From contig JALSNF010000045.1 in NCBI GenBank assembly GCA_026987115.1, positions 27,061 to 91,060 on the forward strand: a DNA stretch of 64,000 nucleotides, in the 5' to 3' direction. Both the position numbers and the translations under genes were made by a program. The notes below the pieces were generated by a model. That model saw only the letters and a program-made list of their open reading frames with translations, ran no database searches and was not told where the DNA came from. Below are positions 7,587 through 16,652 of this stretch, piece by piece (positions within the stretch are counted from its first letter, which is position 1; each line of letters opens with the position of its first letter). The stretch comes from Desulfurobacteriaceae bacterium. Lineage in GTDB: Bacteria; Aquificota; Aquificia; Desulfurobacteriales; Desulfurobacteriaceae.

Positions 7587-10264
7587 TTAGATTTAGGAAA
7601 CTAAGTCTTGAAAACTTCCTGTCCCACAAGAGAACCCAAATTGAGTTCTCAGACGAAACTTTCGTTATAGTAGGGAAGAACGCTTCCGGAAAGAGCTCCA
7701 TTATTAGGGGCCTCTTCTTTGGGCTCTTTGGCAGGGACATTAAAGACGGGAAAAAGGAGAGTTTAATAAACAGGAGCTCCAACTTTTCAAGGGTGGAACT
7801 CTCCTTTAACCACAGAGAGAATAACTACAAGGTTGAAAGGGAATTCTCCCTTAAGAGGAACGAAGCGAGGCTTTTCAAGAACGGGAAACTGGTAGCCGCC
7901 AAAGTAAAGAGCGTAGAGAAGTACCTAACCGAAAACTTGGGACTTGAACCTCAAACTCTAAAGAACACTATTTTCGTTCCTCAAGGGGAGATAACCAGAC
8001 TCTTTCAGGGAAGCCCCGGAGAGAGGAGAGAGACCTTAAACAAACTACTTGGTCTTGAAGAGCTCAACAGGAAACACCAAGTAATAAATGAAGTATTAAA
8101 GGAGCTAAAGCACTCTCAGAGTGCCCTTGAAGGGAGCATTCAAAGGCTTGAAGAGGTTAAGAGGAAAAAGACAGAAAAAGAAAGGGAAGTTAGGGAAAAG
8201 GAAGAAACTATTAACTCCCTAACCAAGGAGCTCTCTAAGAGAAAGGAGAGGCTAAAGAGAATTGAAGATGAGATAAAAGAGAAAGAGGAAAAGAGAAGGG
8301 AAGCAGAAAAGTTAAGGGATAAGCTAGAAGAGAAAGCAAGGAGGCTTAAAGGAGTAGAAAGAGACCTTCAAGAGGTTAAAGAAAAGCTAATGGAGCTAGA
8401 AGAGGCAGAGAAGGAAAAGAGCAAGCTAGAAGGGGAAGTTAGTAAGCTAAGGGGGCTTGAAGAGAAGCTTGAAAAGGTAAAGAGGCTTGAAGAGGCAAGG
8501 GAAAGGATAAGGTTTTTAAGGGAAAGGGAAGGGAGCTTAAAGGAGAAAATTAAGGTTAAAAAAGAGCTCTTAGAAGAAGTGCCAAAGCTTGAAATGAGAA
8601 GTAAGGAGCTTGAAGGGGAAATAGAAAAGTTAAGAGGAGAAAAGGAGGAGGCCGAAAAGAGGTTAAAAAAGCTAAGGGAGCTCCTTTCAAGGAAGAGAGA
8701 AATTGAGAGCAAGCTTTTAACCCTTAAAAGGGTAAAAGAGGAAAAGGAGAAAAAGCTAAAGGAACTCTCGGGGAAATACTTAGAAGAGGCGAGGGAGCGC
8801 TTTGAGGAAACTGAGCTAAAGCTGAAGGAGAAAGAGAATTACCTTTCAAACCTGAAAGAGAGACTAAGCGAAGTGGTAAGGAAAGGGAAGCTACTTTCAG
8901 CCTCCGAGAAGGCAAAGTGCCCAGTTTGCGGGAAGCCTATGGAAAGGGAAGAGAAGGAAAAGCTACTTTCAGAGCTCCGAGAAGAGAAAAACTCCCTTTT
9001 AAAAGAGATAAAGGTTTTAGAAAAGGAAGTTGAAAATCTAAAGGTAAGGCTAAAGAGAGAAAGGGAAGAGTTTAACTACGCCCTAAAAAAGGCCTCTCAA
9101 GCCGAAAACCTAAAAAAAGAAATAGACTCACTAAAGGAAGAGATAAGAGCCGTAGAGAAGGAGCTCCCCCAGGTAGAGGAGGAGGCGGTAAAGAAGTTAG
9201 AAGAGAAGCTAAAGGAGCTCTCAAACAGGCTAACGGAAGCAGAAAAAGAAAGGTCAAAAGTCCAAGGGGAGCTCTCAATAAAGAGCAAACACCTTGAGGA
9301 AATTAAAGACATAAAGGAAGAAGAAATTGAAAGCTTAAGAAAAGAAAGACAAGAGCTAGAAAAAGAAGAAGAGAAATTAGCCGGCGAGGTAGGAAAAGTA
9401 GAAGGAGTTGAGCTTAAAGGAGAAATAGAGAAACTCAGGAAGAAAAAGGAAAAGCTAGACAGAATAGAGGGAGAACTTAAAAGTAAGGGCTACTTAGAGA
9501 AAAGACTTAAAGAGAAAGAAAGAGAGCTAAAAGAGCTTAAAGAAGAGTTAAAGTGGCTTGAAGAGCTTATTAAAAAGGTAGGCTTTAAAGAAGGAGAATA
9601 TGAGGAGCTCCTAAAAGAGAAAGAAGAAGAAGAAAGGAAAGAGAAGGAGATAATAGAGGAAATCTCAAGACTTAAAGGCGAAGTAGTAAAGGTTAGAGAG
9701 AGCCTAAAGGAACTGGAAAGAGAGGAGGAAAACCTTCTTAAAGAGAGGAAAGTCTTAGAGGAGGTAAGGAACTCAGAAATCCTCCTTAAGAAACTGGCCT
9801 CAGCCGTCCACCCAAAGACAGGCTTTTTAACTGCAGTTAGAAGAGAGCTCTTGCCTAAAGTTGAAAAGAGTGCAAAGGAGCTCTTTGAGCTTTTTGGCTT
9901 TAACTTCTCCTCCATAAAAGTAAACGAAGACCTCTCAGTAGAAATCATAACTCCCGAAGGGGGTAGCTTCAGGCTAAACGAGCTTTCGGGAGGACAGCAG
10001 GTAGCTTTCGCAATAGCTTTAAGGTTTGCAATGGCTCAACAGTTCTCTGCAGAAACAGGCTCTTTAGAGACCCTCATACTTGACGAGCCTACGGTTCACC
10101 TTGACAGTGAAAGGAAAACCGCTTTAACGGAGCTCCTAACAAAGCTAAAAGGGAAAATTCCCCAAATGGTGATAATAACCCACGACCCGGAACTTGAAAT
10201 AGTTGCAGACAGGTTAATAAAAGTTGAAAAGAGGGGAGCGTACTCGGAGGTAAGTATTGAGTAG
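7583..10264 (+). CDS. sbcC: Rad50/SbcC-type SMC ATPase
   Basis: This 893-residue protein has the two ATPase halves of Rad50/SbcC separated by long coiled coils. Walker A is GKNASGKSSIIRG near residue 33, the zinc hook is CPVCGKPM near residue 446 (almost exactly central), the signature is LNELSGGQQVAFA and Walker B is LILDEPTVHLD near the end. It would tether and process DNA ends with the nuclease Mre11/SbcD, which is not adjacent here. The start is TTG at 7583, with GGAGGAGATAAC upstream, overlapping the MetS-like stop. The coiled coils are extremely Glu/Lys rich, which creates many antisense shadow ORFs. Confidence 0.93.
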   Translation: MIRFRKLSLENFLSHKRTQIEFSDETFVIVGKNASGKSSIIRGLFFGLFGRDIKDGKKESLINRSSNFSRVELSFNHRENNYKVEREFSLKRNEARLFKNGKLVAAKVKSVEKYLTENLGLEPQTLKNTIFVPQGEITRLFQGSPGERRETLNKLLGLEELNRKHQVINEVLKELKHSQSALEGSIQRLEEVKRKKTEKEREVREKEETINSLTKELSKRKERLKRIEDEIKEKEEKRREAEKLRDKLEEKARRLKGVERDLQEVKEKLMELEEAEKEKSKLEGEVSKLRGLEEKLEKVKRLEEARERIRFLREREGSLKEKIKVKKELLEEVPKLEMRSKELEGEIEKLRGEKEEAEKRLKKLRELLSRKREIESKLLTLKRVKEEKEKKLKELSGKYLEEARERFEETELKLKEKENYLSNLKERLSEVVRKGKLLSASEKAKCPVCGKPMEREEKEKLLSELREEKNSLLKEIKVLEKEVENLKVRLKREREEFNYALKKASQAENLKKEIDSLKEEIRAVEKELPQVEEEAVKKLEEKLKELSNRLTEAEKERSKVQGELSIKSKHLEEIKDIKEEEIESLRKERQELEKEEEKLAGEVGKVEGVELKGEIEKLRKKKEKLDRIEGELKSKGYLEKRLKEKERELKELKEELKWLEELIKKVGFKEGEYEELLKEKEEEERKEKEIIEEISRLKGEVVKVRESLKELEREEENLLKERKVLEEVRNSEILLKKLASAVHPKTGFLTAVRRELLPKVEKSAKELFELFGFNFSSIKVNEDLSVEIITPEGGSFRLNELSGGQQVAFAIALRFAMAQQFSAETGSLETLILDEPTVHLDSERKTALTELLTKLKGKIPQMVIITHDPELEIVADRLIKVEKRGAYSEVSIE

Positions 10265-11942
10265 CCTTTATCTCCTCTTTATCTACCTAGGGGCAGTTAT
10301 ACTCTTAACCCTCGTAGAGTTCTTCCTTAAGAAATTCCTCTTTAAGAGGATAAAAGAGAAAGTAATAACAGACGGAGCAGTTTTAGTAATAATATCCCTG
10401 ATTCTCTTCTGGCTGGGATGGGAGCTCTCAAGCTATTTCCAGAAGTGGTCAGAAAGGGAAGCCTTCAGGAACTTAACCATCTTTGTGTCGGCAGTTTACT
10501 TAACCAGAGCGACCCACCTAATAACCACCCAGAAGAGGTGGTTAAAACTCCTCCCTTACTCCTTCTTCTTCATTGCCTTTATCCTCTCTATAGCCTTTAT
10601 CTATCTGCCAAACATAAACCCTAAACTCCTTACCGGCCTTATTGTCCTAAAAAAAACCTTTATATACTTGGGAGCTCTCTCTGTAATATACGAGCTTGGG
10701 AATTCCCTTAAAAACGAAACCCTGTCTAAAACCATTAAACTAACTGGCTTCATAGTCCTAACGGCACTAATGCTACTTTGGGAGTTGGAATACTTAGAAT
10801 TTAACTTTAAGTCCGTAATAGGCATAGCTTTCTTAGTCTTCCTGACCGTAATATACACGATAGCCTACTCTAAACTTCTACCTAAACTGGCTCAAGAGCT
10901 CTTGAAAGAGCTCCCCAAAAACGACCAAGAAGTAGTTTTAAGAAACAGCAGATACCTTTTAACCATACTCTACTTAGTAGCTTTAATAGAGATATTAAAG
11001 TACTTTTCAAACCTCTCAAAGGTCTTAAACACCGTAGATAACTTCTACCTACTAGATACTGAGCTCGTTAAGATATCAGTTGGAAACATAATTGACTTTA
11101 CGATAACAGCCTCTTTCCTTTTCTCTTTGCTAAACATAGTCAAAAAGCTGGTTAAGATGACTTTCCCAAAGGAGAGAAGGGAAGTTGAAGGAGGCTCTGC
11201 AGAAGCCCTCATATTTAACCTGGGAGTCCTCTTTAACTCGGTAATCCTACTTTCAACACTTGGCATCACTTGGAAGGTAATCTTACCAATAGCGGGAACT
11301 TTAGGCGTTGGCTTAGGATTTGGACTTCAGGCGATAATGAACAATTACGTAAGCGGGTTTATCCTCCTTTTCAGTAAGAAATTAAAAGTAGGAGACATAG
11401 TAGAGCTCCCTTCCATCTCCGTTTCAACCTTGGGGAGCTCCCAGCCAAGCGTTTTCGGAAAAGTTGAAGACATAGGGATACTGTCAACCATAATAAGGAC
11501 AAACGACGGAGTAGAGATATCAATTCCAAACTCAAACTTTATAAGCTCACCAATAGTTAACTTCTCACTCAAAGACCCCTACGTTAGGCTCAAAATTCCC
11601 GTAGGGGTAGCTTACTCTTCAGACCCACTAAAGGTTAAGGAGATAATAAGTAAAACGATTGAGGAGCTCCCCTACATAGTAAGGTTCTTACCTAAAACCG
11701 TAAGGTTTGAAGAGCTCGGAGATAGTGCCCTGATATTTAAAGCAATATTTTGGATAGACATAAGGAAGAACATATGGGTAAGAAACGTAATAAGCGACTT
11801 TTACTACAAAGTGTGGTATAAGCTTAAAGAGGCCAACGTAGAAATACCCTTTCCTCAAAACGACGTGTGGTTTAGAAACAGCCTAAAAGTAGAGATAGAG
11901 AAACCTGGAGGAGAAGGTGATAAAGGTAATTTTAGAACTTGA
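10257..11942 (+). CDS. MscS-family mechanosensitive channel
   Basis: This 561-residue membrane protein has many N-terminal hydrophobic spans and then the MscS core: a pore helix with GTLGVGLGFGLQAIMNNYVS followed by the beta-domain text FSKKLKVGDIVEL and GKVEDIGILSTIIRTNDG. The family releases solutes on hypo-osmotic shock. The extended N-terminus (roughly 300 residues before the pore) places it among the larger MscS homologues. The start is TTG at 10257, eight bases inside the end of the Rad50 gene. Its 3' end overlaps the phoH-like gene by 26 bases. Confidence 0.92.
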   Translation: MSSLYLLFIYLGAVILLTLVEFFLKKFLFKRIKEKVITDGAVLVIISLILFWLGWELSSYFQKWSEREAFRNLTIFVSAVYLTRATHLITTQKRWLKLLPYSFFFIAFILSIAFIYLPNINPKLLTGLIVLKKTFIYLGALSVIYELGNSLKNETLSKTIKLTGFIVLTALMLLWELEYLEFNFKSVIGIAFLVFLTVIYTIAYSKLLPKLAQELLKELPKNDQEVVLRNSRYLLTILYLVALIEILKYFSNLSKVLNTVDNFYLLDTELVKISVGNIIDFTITASFLFSLLNIVKKLVKMTFPKERREVEGGSAEALIFNLGVLFNSVILLSTLGITWKVILPIAGTLGVGLGFGLQAIMNNYVSGFILLFSKKLKVGDIVELPSISVSTLGSSQPSVFGKVEDIGILSTIIRTNDGVEISIPNSNFISSPIVNFSLKDPYVRLKIPVGVAYSSDPLKVKEIISKTIEELPYIVRFLPKTVRFEELGDSALIFKAIFWIDIRKNIWVRNVISDFYYKVWYKLKEANVEIPFPQNDVWFRNSLKVEIEKPGGEGDKGNFRT

Positions 11943-12876
11943 GCCAGAAGACTTTTACACGATAGTAGGACACCACGAAGAGAACCTAAAGAAACTGGCA
12001 GAAATACTCAATGTAAAGTTAGGCTCAAGGGGAAACGAGATAATGATAAACGGGAGCTCCGAAGGAGAGGAAAAGGCAAGGGAGTTCCTAAAAGGCCTTG
12101 AGGGTATGGTTAAAGCAGGTCATAAACTAACAAAAGCAGATGTGGACATGTACCTTACCCAACTATCAGCAGGAAGGGAAAGTAAAGCGCAAGAGCTGTC
12201 AAAAGACGTAATAACCACCACCTATAGAGGAAAGAAAATCGTAGCAAAGACGCAAACTCAAAAGAGATATGTAGAAGCCATAAGGGGAAACGACATTGTT
12301 TTTGGAGTAGGACCTGCGGGAACGGGGAAAACCTATCTAGCTGTTGCAATGGCAGTTTCCTACTTTAAGAAGGGAAAGGTAAACAGGCTAATTTTAACGA
12401 GGCCCGCAGTTGAGGCAGGAGAAAAACTTGGCTTCCTCCCTGGGACTTTACAGGAGAAGATAGACCCTTACCTGAAACCCCTCTACGACGCTCTGTTTGA
12501 GATGATTGAACCTGAAAAGGTAAACTCTTACTTAGAGAGGAACATATTTGAGATAGCACCCCTTGCATACATGAGGGGAAGGACCTTAAACGACGCCTTC
12601 ATAATACTTGACGAGGCCCAAAACACTACGAGAGAACAAATGAAGATGTTTCTAACTCGCCTCGGTTTTGGCTCAAAGGTTGTCATAACAGGGGACATTA
12701 CCCAAATTGACCTACCGTCAAAAGAGCGCTCAGGTCTCGTTGAGGCACTTAAAATCCTAAGGAGAATTAAAGGAATAGAAGTAATTGAGTTTTCAAGGGA
12801 AGACGTTGTAAGACACAGACTCGTTCAGGAGATAATAAAGGCTTATGAAGAGTATGAAAGAGGACAGGAGAAGTAA
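11917..12876 (+). CDS. PhoH-like ATPase/RNA-associated protein
   Basis: This 319-residue protein has a short N-terminal KH-like part and the PhoH ATPase domain: Walker A GPAGTGKTYLAVA near residue 134, RPAVEAGEKLGFLPG, Walker B FIILDEAQNTT and the sensor GDITQIDLP. It belongs to the bacterial YbeZ/PhoH group, linked to rRNA maturation and usually adjacent to ybeY. The start is GTG at 11917 after GGAGGAGAAG, inside the MscS gene. It is followed by a 7TM-HD gene and dgkA, the usual phoH neighbourhood. Confidence 0.93.
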   Translation: MIKVILELEPEDFYTIVGHHEENLKKLAEILNVKLGSRGNEIMINGSSEGEEKAREFLKGLEGMVKAGHKLTKADVDMYLTQLSAGRESKAQELSKDVITTTYRGKKIVAKTQTQKRYVEAIRGNDIVFGVGPAGTGKTYLAVAMAVSYFKKGKVNRLILTRPAVEAGEKLGFLPGTLQEKIDPYLKPLYDALFEMIEPEKVNSYLERNIFEIAPLAYMRGRTLNDAFIILDEAQNTTREQMKMFLTRLGFGSKVVITGDITQIDLPSKERSGLVEALKILRRIKGIEVIEFSREDVVRHRLVQEIIKAYEEYERGQEK

Positions 12877-14902
12877 GCTATTAATATTCGGTAGCTTATT
12901 AATTGCAAGCATCTTTACTACTATCTTTATACTGCCTATTAACCTAATAAACCTTCCCTCTTTAAAAGTAGGTCAGAAAAGCCCCGTAAACATAATCTCC
13001 CCGATAACAGCAAAGGTTGTAAACAAGGAGAAGACAAGAGAGCTTAAAGAGAGAGCAAAAAGGCAAGTTCCTCCAATTTACTACTACGACCAAGGGGCAG
13101 AGGAAGAAACTTTCAAAGAGATTAAAAACCTCAAGTTCCTAAATAAATCCCAGAAGAAACTGGTAAAAGAGCTAATAAACTCTTACTACAAAAGAGGAAT
13201 AGTATCTAAAGTGCCAGAAGGCTACACAGAGATAGAAGTTATTGAAGGGCAAACAAAAGAAAGGGTAAAGACAAGTAATTTTTTAAAGGAAGATAATGTA
13301 AAGGAACTCTTTAAGAAGGACTTAGAAAAGCTCTTAGGGGAAAAGGAGATTGCAGAGAAAGTTTCAAACCAGATTAAGTTAAAACCTAACCTTATATACA
13401 ACGAAGAAGAGAGCCAAAAACGCTGGAAGGAGGCAGAAAGTAAAGTAAAACCAGTAGTTATAACCTTAAAAAAGGGAGAGCTCATAGTAAGAAAGGGAGA
13501 GAAAATTACTCCAGAAGTAGAGGAGAAGCTAAAAGCAATAAAAGAAGTTAAGGAAAGGGGAAGGGGTATAAACAAGTACTTATCCCTATTTCTACTTTCT
13601 CTTCTCCTTTATTACTCAGTCTTAAGGATGTACAAGACTTTAAGCCCTTCAGCTTACGATGTAAAGAACCTTATATTCTCCCTCTCGGCAATAACTTTAG
13701 ACATCTTCTTAATAAAGTTTTTCACCTTTCTCTCAAAGCTCATAATTCAGAGCCTCAACTTGCCTGTTGAAAGCTCCCTTATTTACGTTCCACTCCTTTC
13801 GTCTGTAATATTTGCGTCAATGTTCATAAACAAAAAGGTTGCAGTTATTCACTCCTTGCCGGTAGCTTTTATTTCAGGGTTTAACCTGTCTAAGCCCTTC
13901 TTGTTGATAATCCCAATCGTAGTAGGCTCCTTCTTTGCAGCCTTTGACTCAAGGAAGTTTAAAAAGAGAGAGGTAATATACAGAGCAGCCTTAAAGGGAG
14001 CAGGAATTGCATTAATTGTAGAGCTCCTCCTTTACTACTACGCATTTGGAAGCAAACTCTGGTGGAACTTCTCTATTGAAGCCCTCTTAACGGGAGTAGG
14101 AGCTCTCTTAACTGCAATCATAGTTAACGGCCTTAGCCCCTTGATAACCAACCTCTTTAACTTTACAACAGACATAGTCTATATGGAACTTATAAACCTA
14201 AACCATCCCTTGCTTAGAAAGCTGGTCCTTAAAGCTCCTGGAACCTACAGCCACTCTGTTATGGTTGCAACTTTGGCAGAGGCAGCGGCAGAAGCAATAG
14301 GAGTAAACGCTTTACTTGCAAAGGCAGGAGGGCTATTTCACGACATAGGTAAGTTAAAAAACCCTCAAGCCTTTATAGAAAACCAGATGGGGGGAGTAAA
14401 CATCCACGATAAGCTCCCTCCCGAAAAGAGTGCTGCAATACTCCGCTCCCACGTTGAATACGGAGAGGAACTTGGCAAGAAGTACAAACTCCCTCAAAAG
14501 GTAATAGACATAATAAAACAGCACCACGGAACCAAGTTAATGAAGTATTTTTACCACAAGGCAAAGGAGCTCTATAAGGACAAAGTTGACGAGAAAATCT
14601 ACCGATATCCGGGCCCAAAGCCCCAGTTTAAAGAGTCTGGGATAATAATGCTTGCAGATACGGTAGAAGCAGCCGTTCGCTCTATGAAGGAAAGTGGAAA
14701 ACCTTTAGACTTAGAGAAAGTAATCCACAAACTGGTAATGGACACTGTAGAAGAGGGACAGCTAAACCAAAGCGGGCTCTCTTTAAAGGAATTGGGGATA
14801 ATAGAAAAAGTATTTAAAAAAGTCCTATCAGGAATATATCACAACCGAATAGAATACCCAGAAGATGTTAAAAACGATAAAGGGAATATTAAAGGGAATT
14901 AA
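12845..14902 (+). CDS. 7TM-HD (PgpH/YqfF-like) cyclic-di-AMP phosphodiesterase family protein
   Basis: This 685-residue protein has an N-terminal signal anchor, an extracytoplasmic domain (about residues 40-240), a block of hydrophobic spans (about 245-430) and a C-terminal HD domain with FHDIGKLKNPQAF and later KQHHGTKL. That order is the 7TMR-HDED/HD architecture of PgpH, which hydrolyses c-di-AMP; whether this organism makes c-di-AMP cannot be judged here. Its ATG lies 32 bases inside the phoH-like gene. Many relatives have ybeY between this gene and dgkA; here dgkA overlaps its end directly. Confidence 0.88.
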   Translation: MKSMKEDRRSKLLIFGSLLIASIFTTIFILPINLINLPSLKVGQKSPVNIISPITAKVVNKEKTRELKERAKRQVPPIYYYDQGAEEETFKEIKNLKFLNKSQKKLVKELINSYYKRGIVSKVPEGYTEIEVIEGQTKERVKTSNFLKEDNVKELFKKDLEKLLGEKEIAEKVSNQIKLKPNLIYNEEESQKRWKEAESKVKPVVITLKKGELIVRKGEKITPEVEEKLKAIKEVKERGRGINKYLSLFLLSLLLYYSVLRMYKTLSPSAYDVKNLIFSLSAITLDIFLIKFFTFLSKLIIQSLNLPVESSLIYVPLLSSVIFASMFINKKVAVIHSLPVAFISGFNLSKPFLLIIPIVVGSFFAAFDSRKFKKREVIYRAALKGAGIALIVELLLYYYAFGSKLWWNFSIEALLTGVGALLTAIIVNGLSPLITNLFNFTTDIVYMELINLNHPLLRKLVLKAPGTYSHSVMVATLAEAAAEAIGVNALLAKAGGLFHDIGKLKNPQAFIENQMGGVNIHDKLPPEKSAAILRSHVEYGEELGKKYKLPQKVIDIIKQHHGTKLMKYFYHKAKELYKDKVDEKIYRYPGPKPQFKESGIIMLADTVEAAVRSMKESGKPLDLEKVIHKLVMDTVEEGQLNQSGLSLKELGIIEKVFKKVLSGIYHNRIEYPEDVKNDKGNIKGN

Positions 14903-15233
14903 GTACGCCTTAGAAGGCTACCGAGGGGCTTTCAAAGAGGACAAACACTTTAGGATAAACCTCTCCTTAAGCCTTTTGGGTCTTTCTCTTTCGTTAACCT
15001 TTCTCAGCGGCCTAGAAAGGCTCTTTGTAGCCTACGCCAATCTAATGGTTCTGGCATTTGAACTGCTAAATACTGCCGTTGAAAGGGCAGTAGATACGGC
15101 TACCAAAGAGTTTAAGGAAAGTGCAAAACTGGCCAAAGACGCTTCTGCAGCTGCAGTATTAACCGTAGGCTCTTTTGCACTAATTTTAGACTTAATTTAC
15201 ATTTTACCGAAATTAATAGAGGTGATAAGGTGA
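14865..15233 (+). CDS. dgkA: Diacylglycerol/undecaprenol kinase (DgkA family)
   Basis: This 122-residue integral membrane protein has the trimeric DgkA-family signatures: an N-terminal amphipathic start (KGIKYALEGYRGAFKEDKHFRIN), FELLNTAVERAVD (catalytic Glu and metal-site Asn/Glu) and AKDASAAAV. In bacteria with YqfF-phoH context this family often phosphorylates undecaprenol rather than diacylglycerol; the sequence alone does not decide. It begins 38 bases inside the HD-protein gene and its TGA overlaps the next GTG/ATG start. Confidence 0.92.
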   Translation: MLKTIKGILKGIKYALEGYRGAFKEDKHFRINLSLSLLGLSLSLTFLSGLERLFVAYANLMVLAFELLNTAVERAVDTATKEFKESAKLAKDASAAAVLTVGSFALILDLIYILPKLIEVIR

Positions 15234-15463
15234 TGGAAGAGATAGGGAAAACGCTAATAATACTCGGTGTCTTTTTACTCTTTTTAGGCTTACTCCTAAT
15301 TGTTGTCGGTAAAACTTCTCTTCCCATAGGTAAACTCCCCGGAGACATACTGATAAAGAGGGATAACTTCGTCTTCTACTTCCCCTTAGGAACCAGCATA
15401 CTTTTAAGTTTGCTACTTTCCCTCCTTTCCTTCCTCTTTTTCCTGATTATGAGGAAACAATGA
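15230..15463 (+). CDS. DUF2905 family small membrane protein
   Basis: This 77-residue protein has two hydrophobic spans separated by a short loop with SLPIGKLPGDILIKRDNFVF, the hallmark of DUF2905. The function is unknown. GAGGTGATAAG precedes tandem GTG and ATG codons (15230, 15233), and either could be the start. The stop overlaps the following gene as ATGA. Confidence 0.9.
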   Translation: MMEEIGKTLIILGVFLLFLGLLLIVVGKTSLPIGKLPGDILIKRDNFVFYFPLGTSILLSLLLSLLSFLFFLIMRKQ

Positions 15464-16650
15464 AAAGGCTTTGTTTAAGCCTACTGTTGGTTTATCTCTT
15501 TATCCTTCCTGCAAGGGGAGAGGTTATAGAGAAAATAGAAATTACAGGCTTAAAGTGGACGAAGAAGGAGCTTGTTTTAAAAGAGCTCCTTTTAAAGCCG
15601 GGAGAGGAGTTTAACCGAGAGCTCCTTAAACTCTCAATTAGAAACCTCTTAAATACTCACCTTTTCTACGAAGTTAAAAGCAAAGTAATAAAGGAAAAAG
15701 GCAAAGTGGTAATCAAACTAAAGCTAAAAGATAAGTTCCCTTTAGTTCCCCTTCCAAGATTTCAGGTTAAGAGCTCAGGGGCTTACAAAGCAGGAATGGA
15801 AGTGAGGGATTACAATCTCTTTGGACTAGGCCACAAGGTATTTATAGGATATGTAAGGTGGTTCAACGAAGACCAACCCTCTAAACACATTTACACCTAC
15901 ACGGAACTTTACAGGATAATAAGAAACAGGGGAAACTTAAGCTTCGGAGTCTTTTACGACGAGTCTTACGAGACAACGACTAAGGGAAAGGAGTTTAAAG
16001 AAAAATTAATAAGAGCTCCCGTAGAAACAACTTTTTACCTAGATAGAGAAAAGGTGAACCAACTCTCAGTAGGAATTGAGAGCTTCTCTTCCTTAAACTC
16101 AGGCTCCGTAAAAGATACAAGATTACAATACTTAACCTTTTCCTTCCTAAAGGACCGTTCAACAGATATGGTCTATTACACAATAGGGAAAAGAGCGAAA
16201 ATCTCCTTTAAACTATCAACTCCGAAAGTTTCCGACTTCTTTACCGGAGAGGTCTTAGGCTCCTTTACTTTCTCAAAAAGGAGGGGAAAGTTAAATACCT
16301 CCACGGTTTCCGCTTACGGAGGAACAAAAGTTGGCTACAGTAGAGAAGGTCTGTACCTAAAAGCCCCTGTTCCCGGCTACTCCCCGGAGAAGGTCTATAA
16401 CAAAAAGTTTTTAGCAGTTAACTACTCTTACCGATTCCCCTTAATAGATAAGTCGGTATTTTTAAAGCCGACCCTTTGGGTGGGGAGCTCCTTTAAAAAC
16501 AGGCCAAGGAAATTACTCTCCTCAGCAGGCATAGAGCTTACCGCTTTCTCGGCAAGGATAGCTGATGGTATCATTAGGTTCAAAATATTTAAAGGAATAG
16601 GAAGGAGCGGAAAAACAGAGAGCTCCTTCCGCCTCTCTTTTAGGTGGTGA
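15460..16650 (+). CDS. Small Omp85-like outer-membrane protein with one POTRA domain
   Basis: This 396-residue protein has a signal peptide (MKRLCLSLLLVYLFILPARG), one POTRA-like domain (IEKIEITGLKWTKKELVLKE then FNRELLKLSIRNLLNTHLF) and about 300 residues of alternating beta-rich sequence ending in an aromatic residue (FRLSFRW), as expected for an outer-membrane barrel. No clear VRGY/VRGF loop motif is visible, unlike the large Omp85 protein at 2.4-5 kb. It is much shorter than BamA (about 800) and TamA (about 580). Its partner and cargo are unknown. The start and stop overlaps or tight gaps place it in the long operon. Confidence 0.75.
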   Translation: MKRLCLSLLLVYLFILPARGEVIEKIEITGLKWTKKELVLKELLLKPGEEFNRELLKLSIRNLLNTHLFYEVKSKVIKEKGKVVIKLKLKDKFPLVPLPRFQVKSSGAYKAGMEVRDYNLFGLGHKVFIGYVRWFNEDQPSKHIYTYTELYRIIRNRGNLSFGVFYDESYETTTKGKEFKEKLIRAPVETTFYLDREKVNQLSVGIESFSSLNSGSVKDTRLQYLTFSFLKDRSTDMVYYTIGKRAKISFKLSTPKVSDFFTGEVLGSFTFSKRRGKLNTSTVSAYGGTKVGYSREGLYLKAPVPGYSPEKVYNKKFLAVNYSYRFPLIDKSVFLKPTLWVGSSFKNRPRKLLSSAGIELTAFSARIADGIIRFKIFKGIGRSGKTESSFRLSFRW

Positions 16651-16652
16651 AG

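Noticed and set aside
8100-9780. Apparent purine-rich repeats in the Rad50 gene, considered as a repeat array or CRISPR
   Set aside because: The similarity comes from heptad coiled-coil codons; there is no fixed repeat length or spacer pattern.
8368-9948. Ser/Leu-rich antisense ORFs in the Rad50 coiled-coil region
   Set aside because: They are mirror images of Glu/Lys-rich codons (GAG/AAG read as CTC/CTT) and have no ribosome-binding sites.
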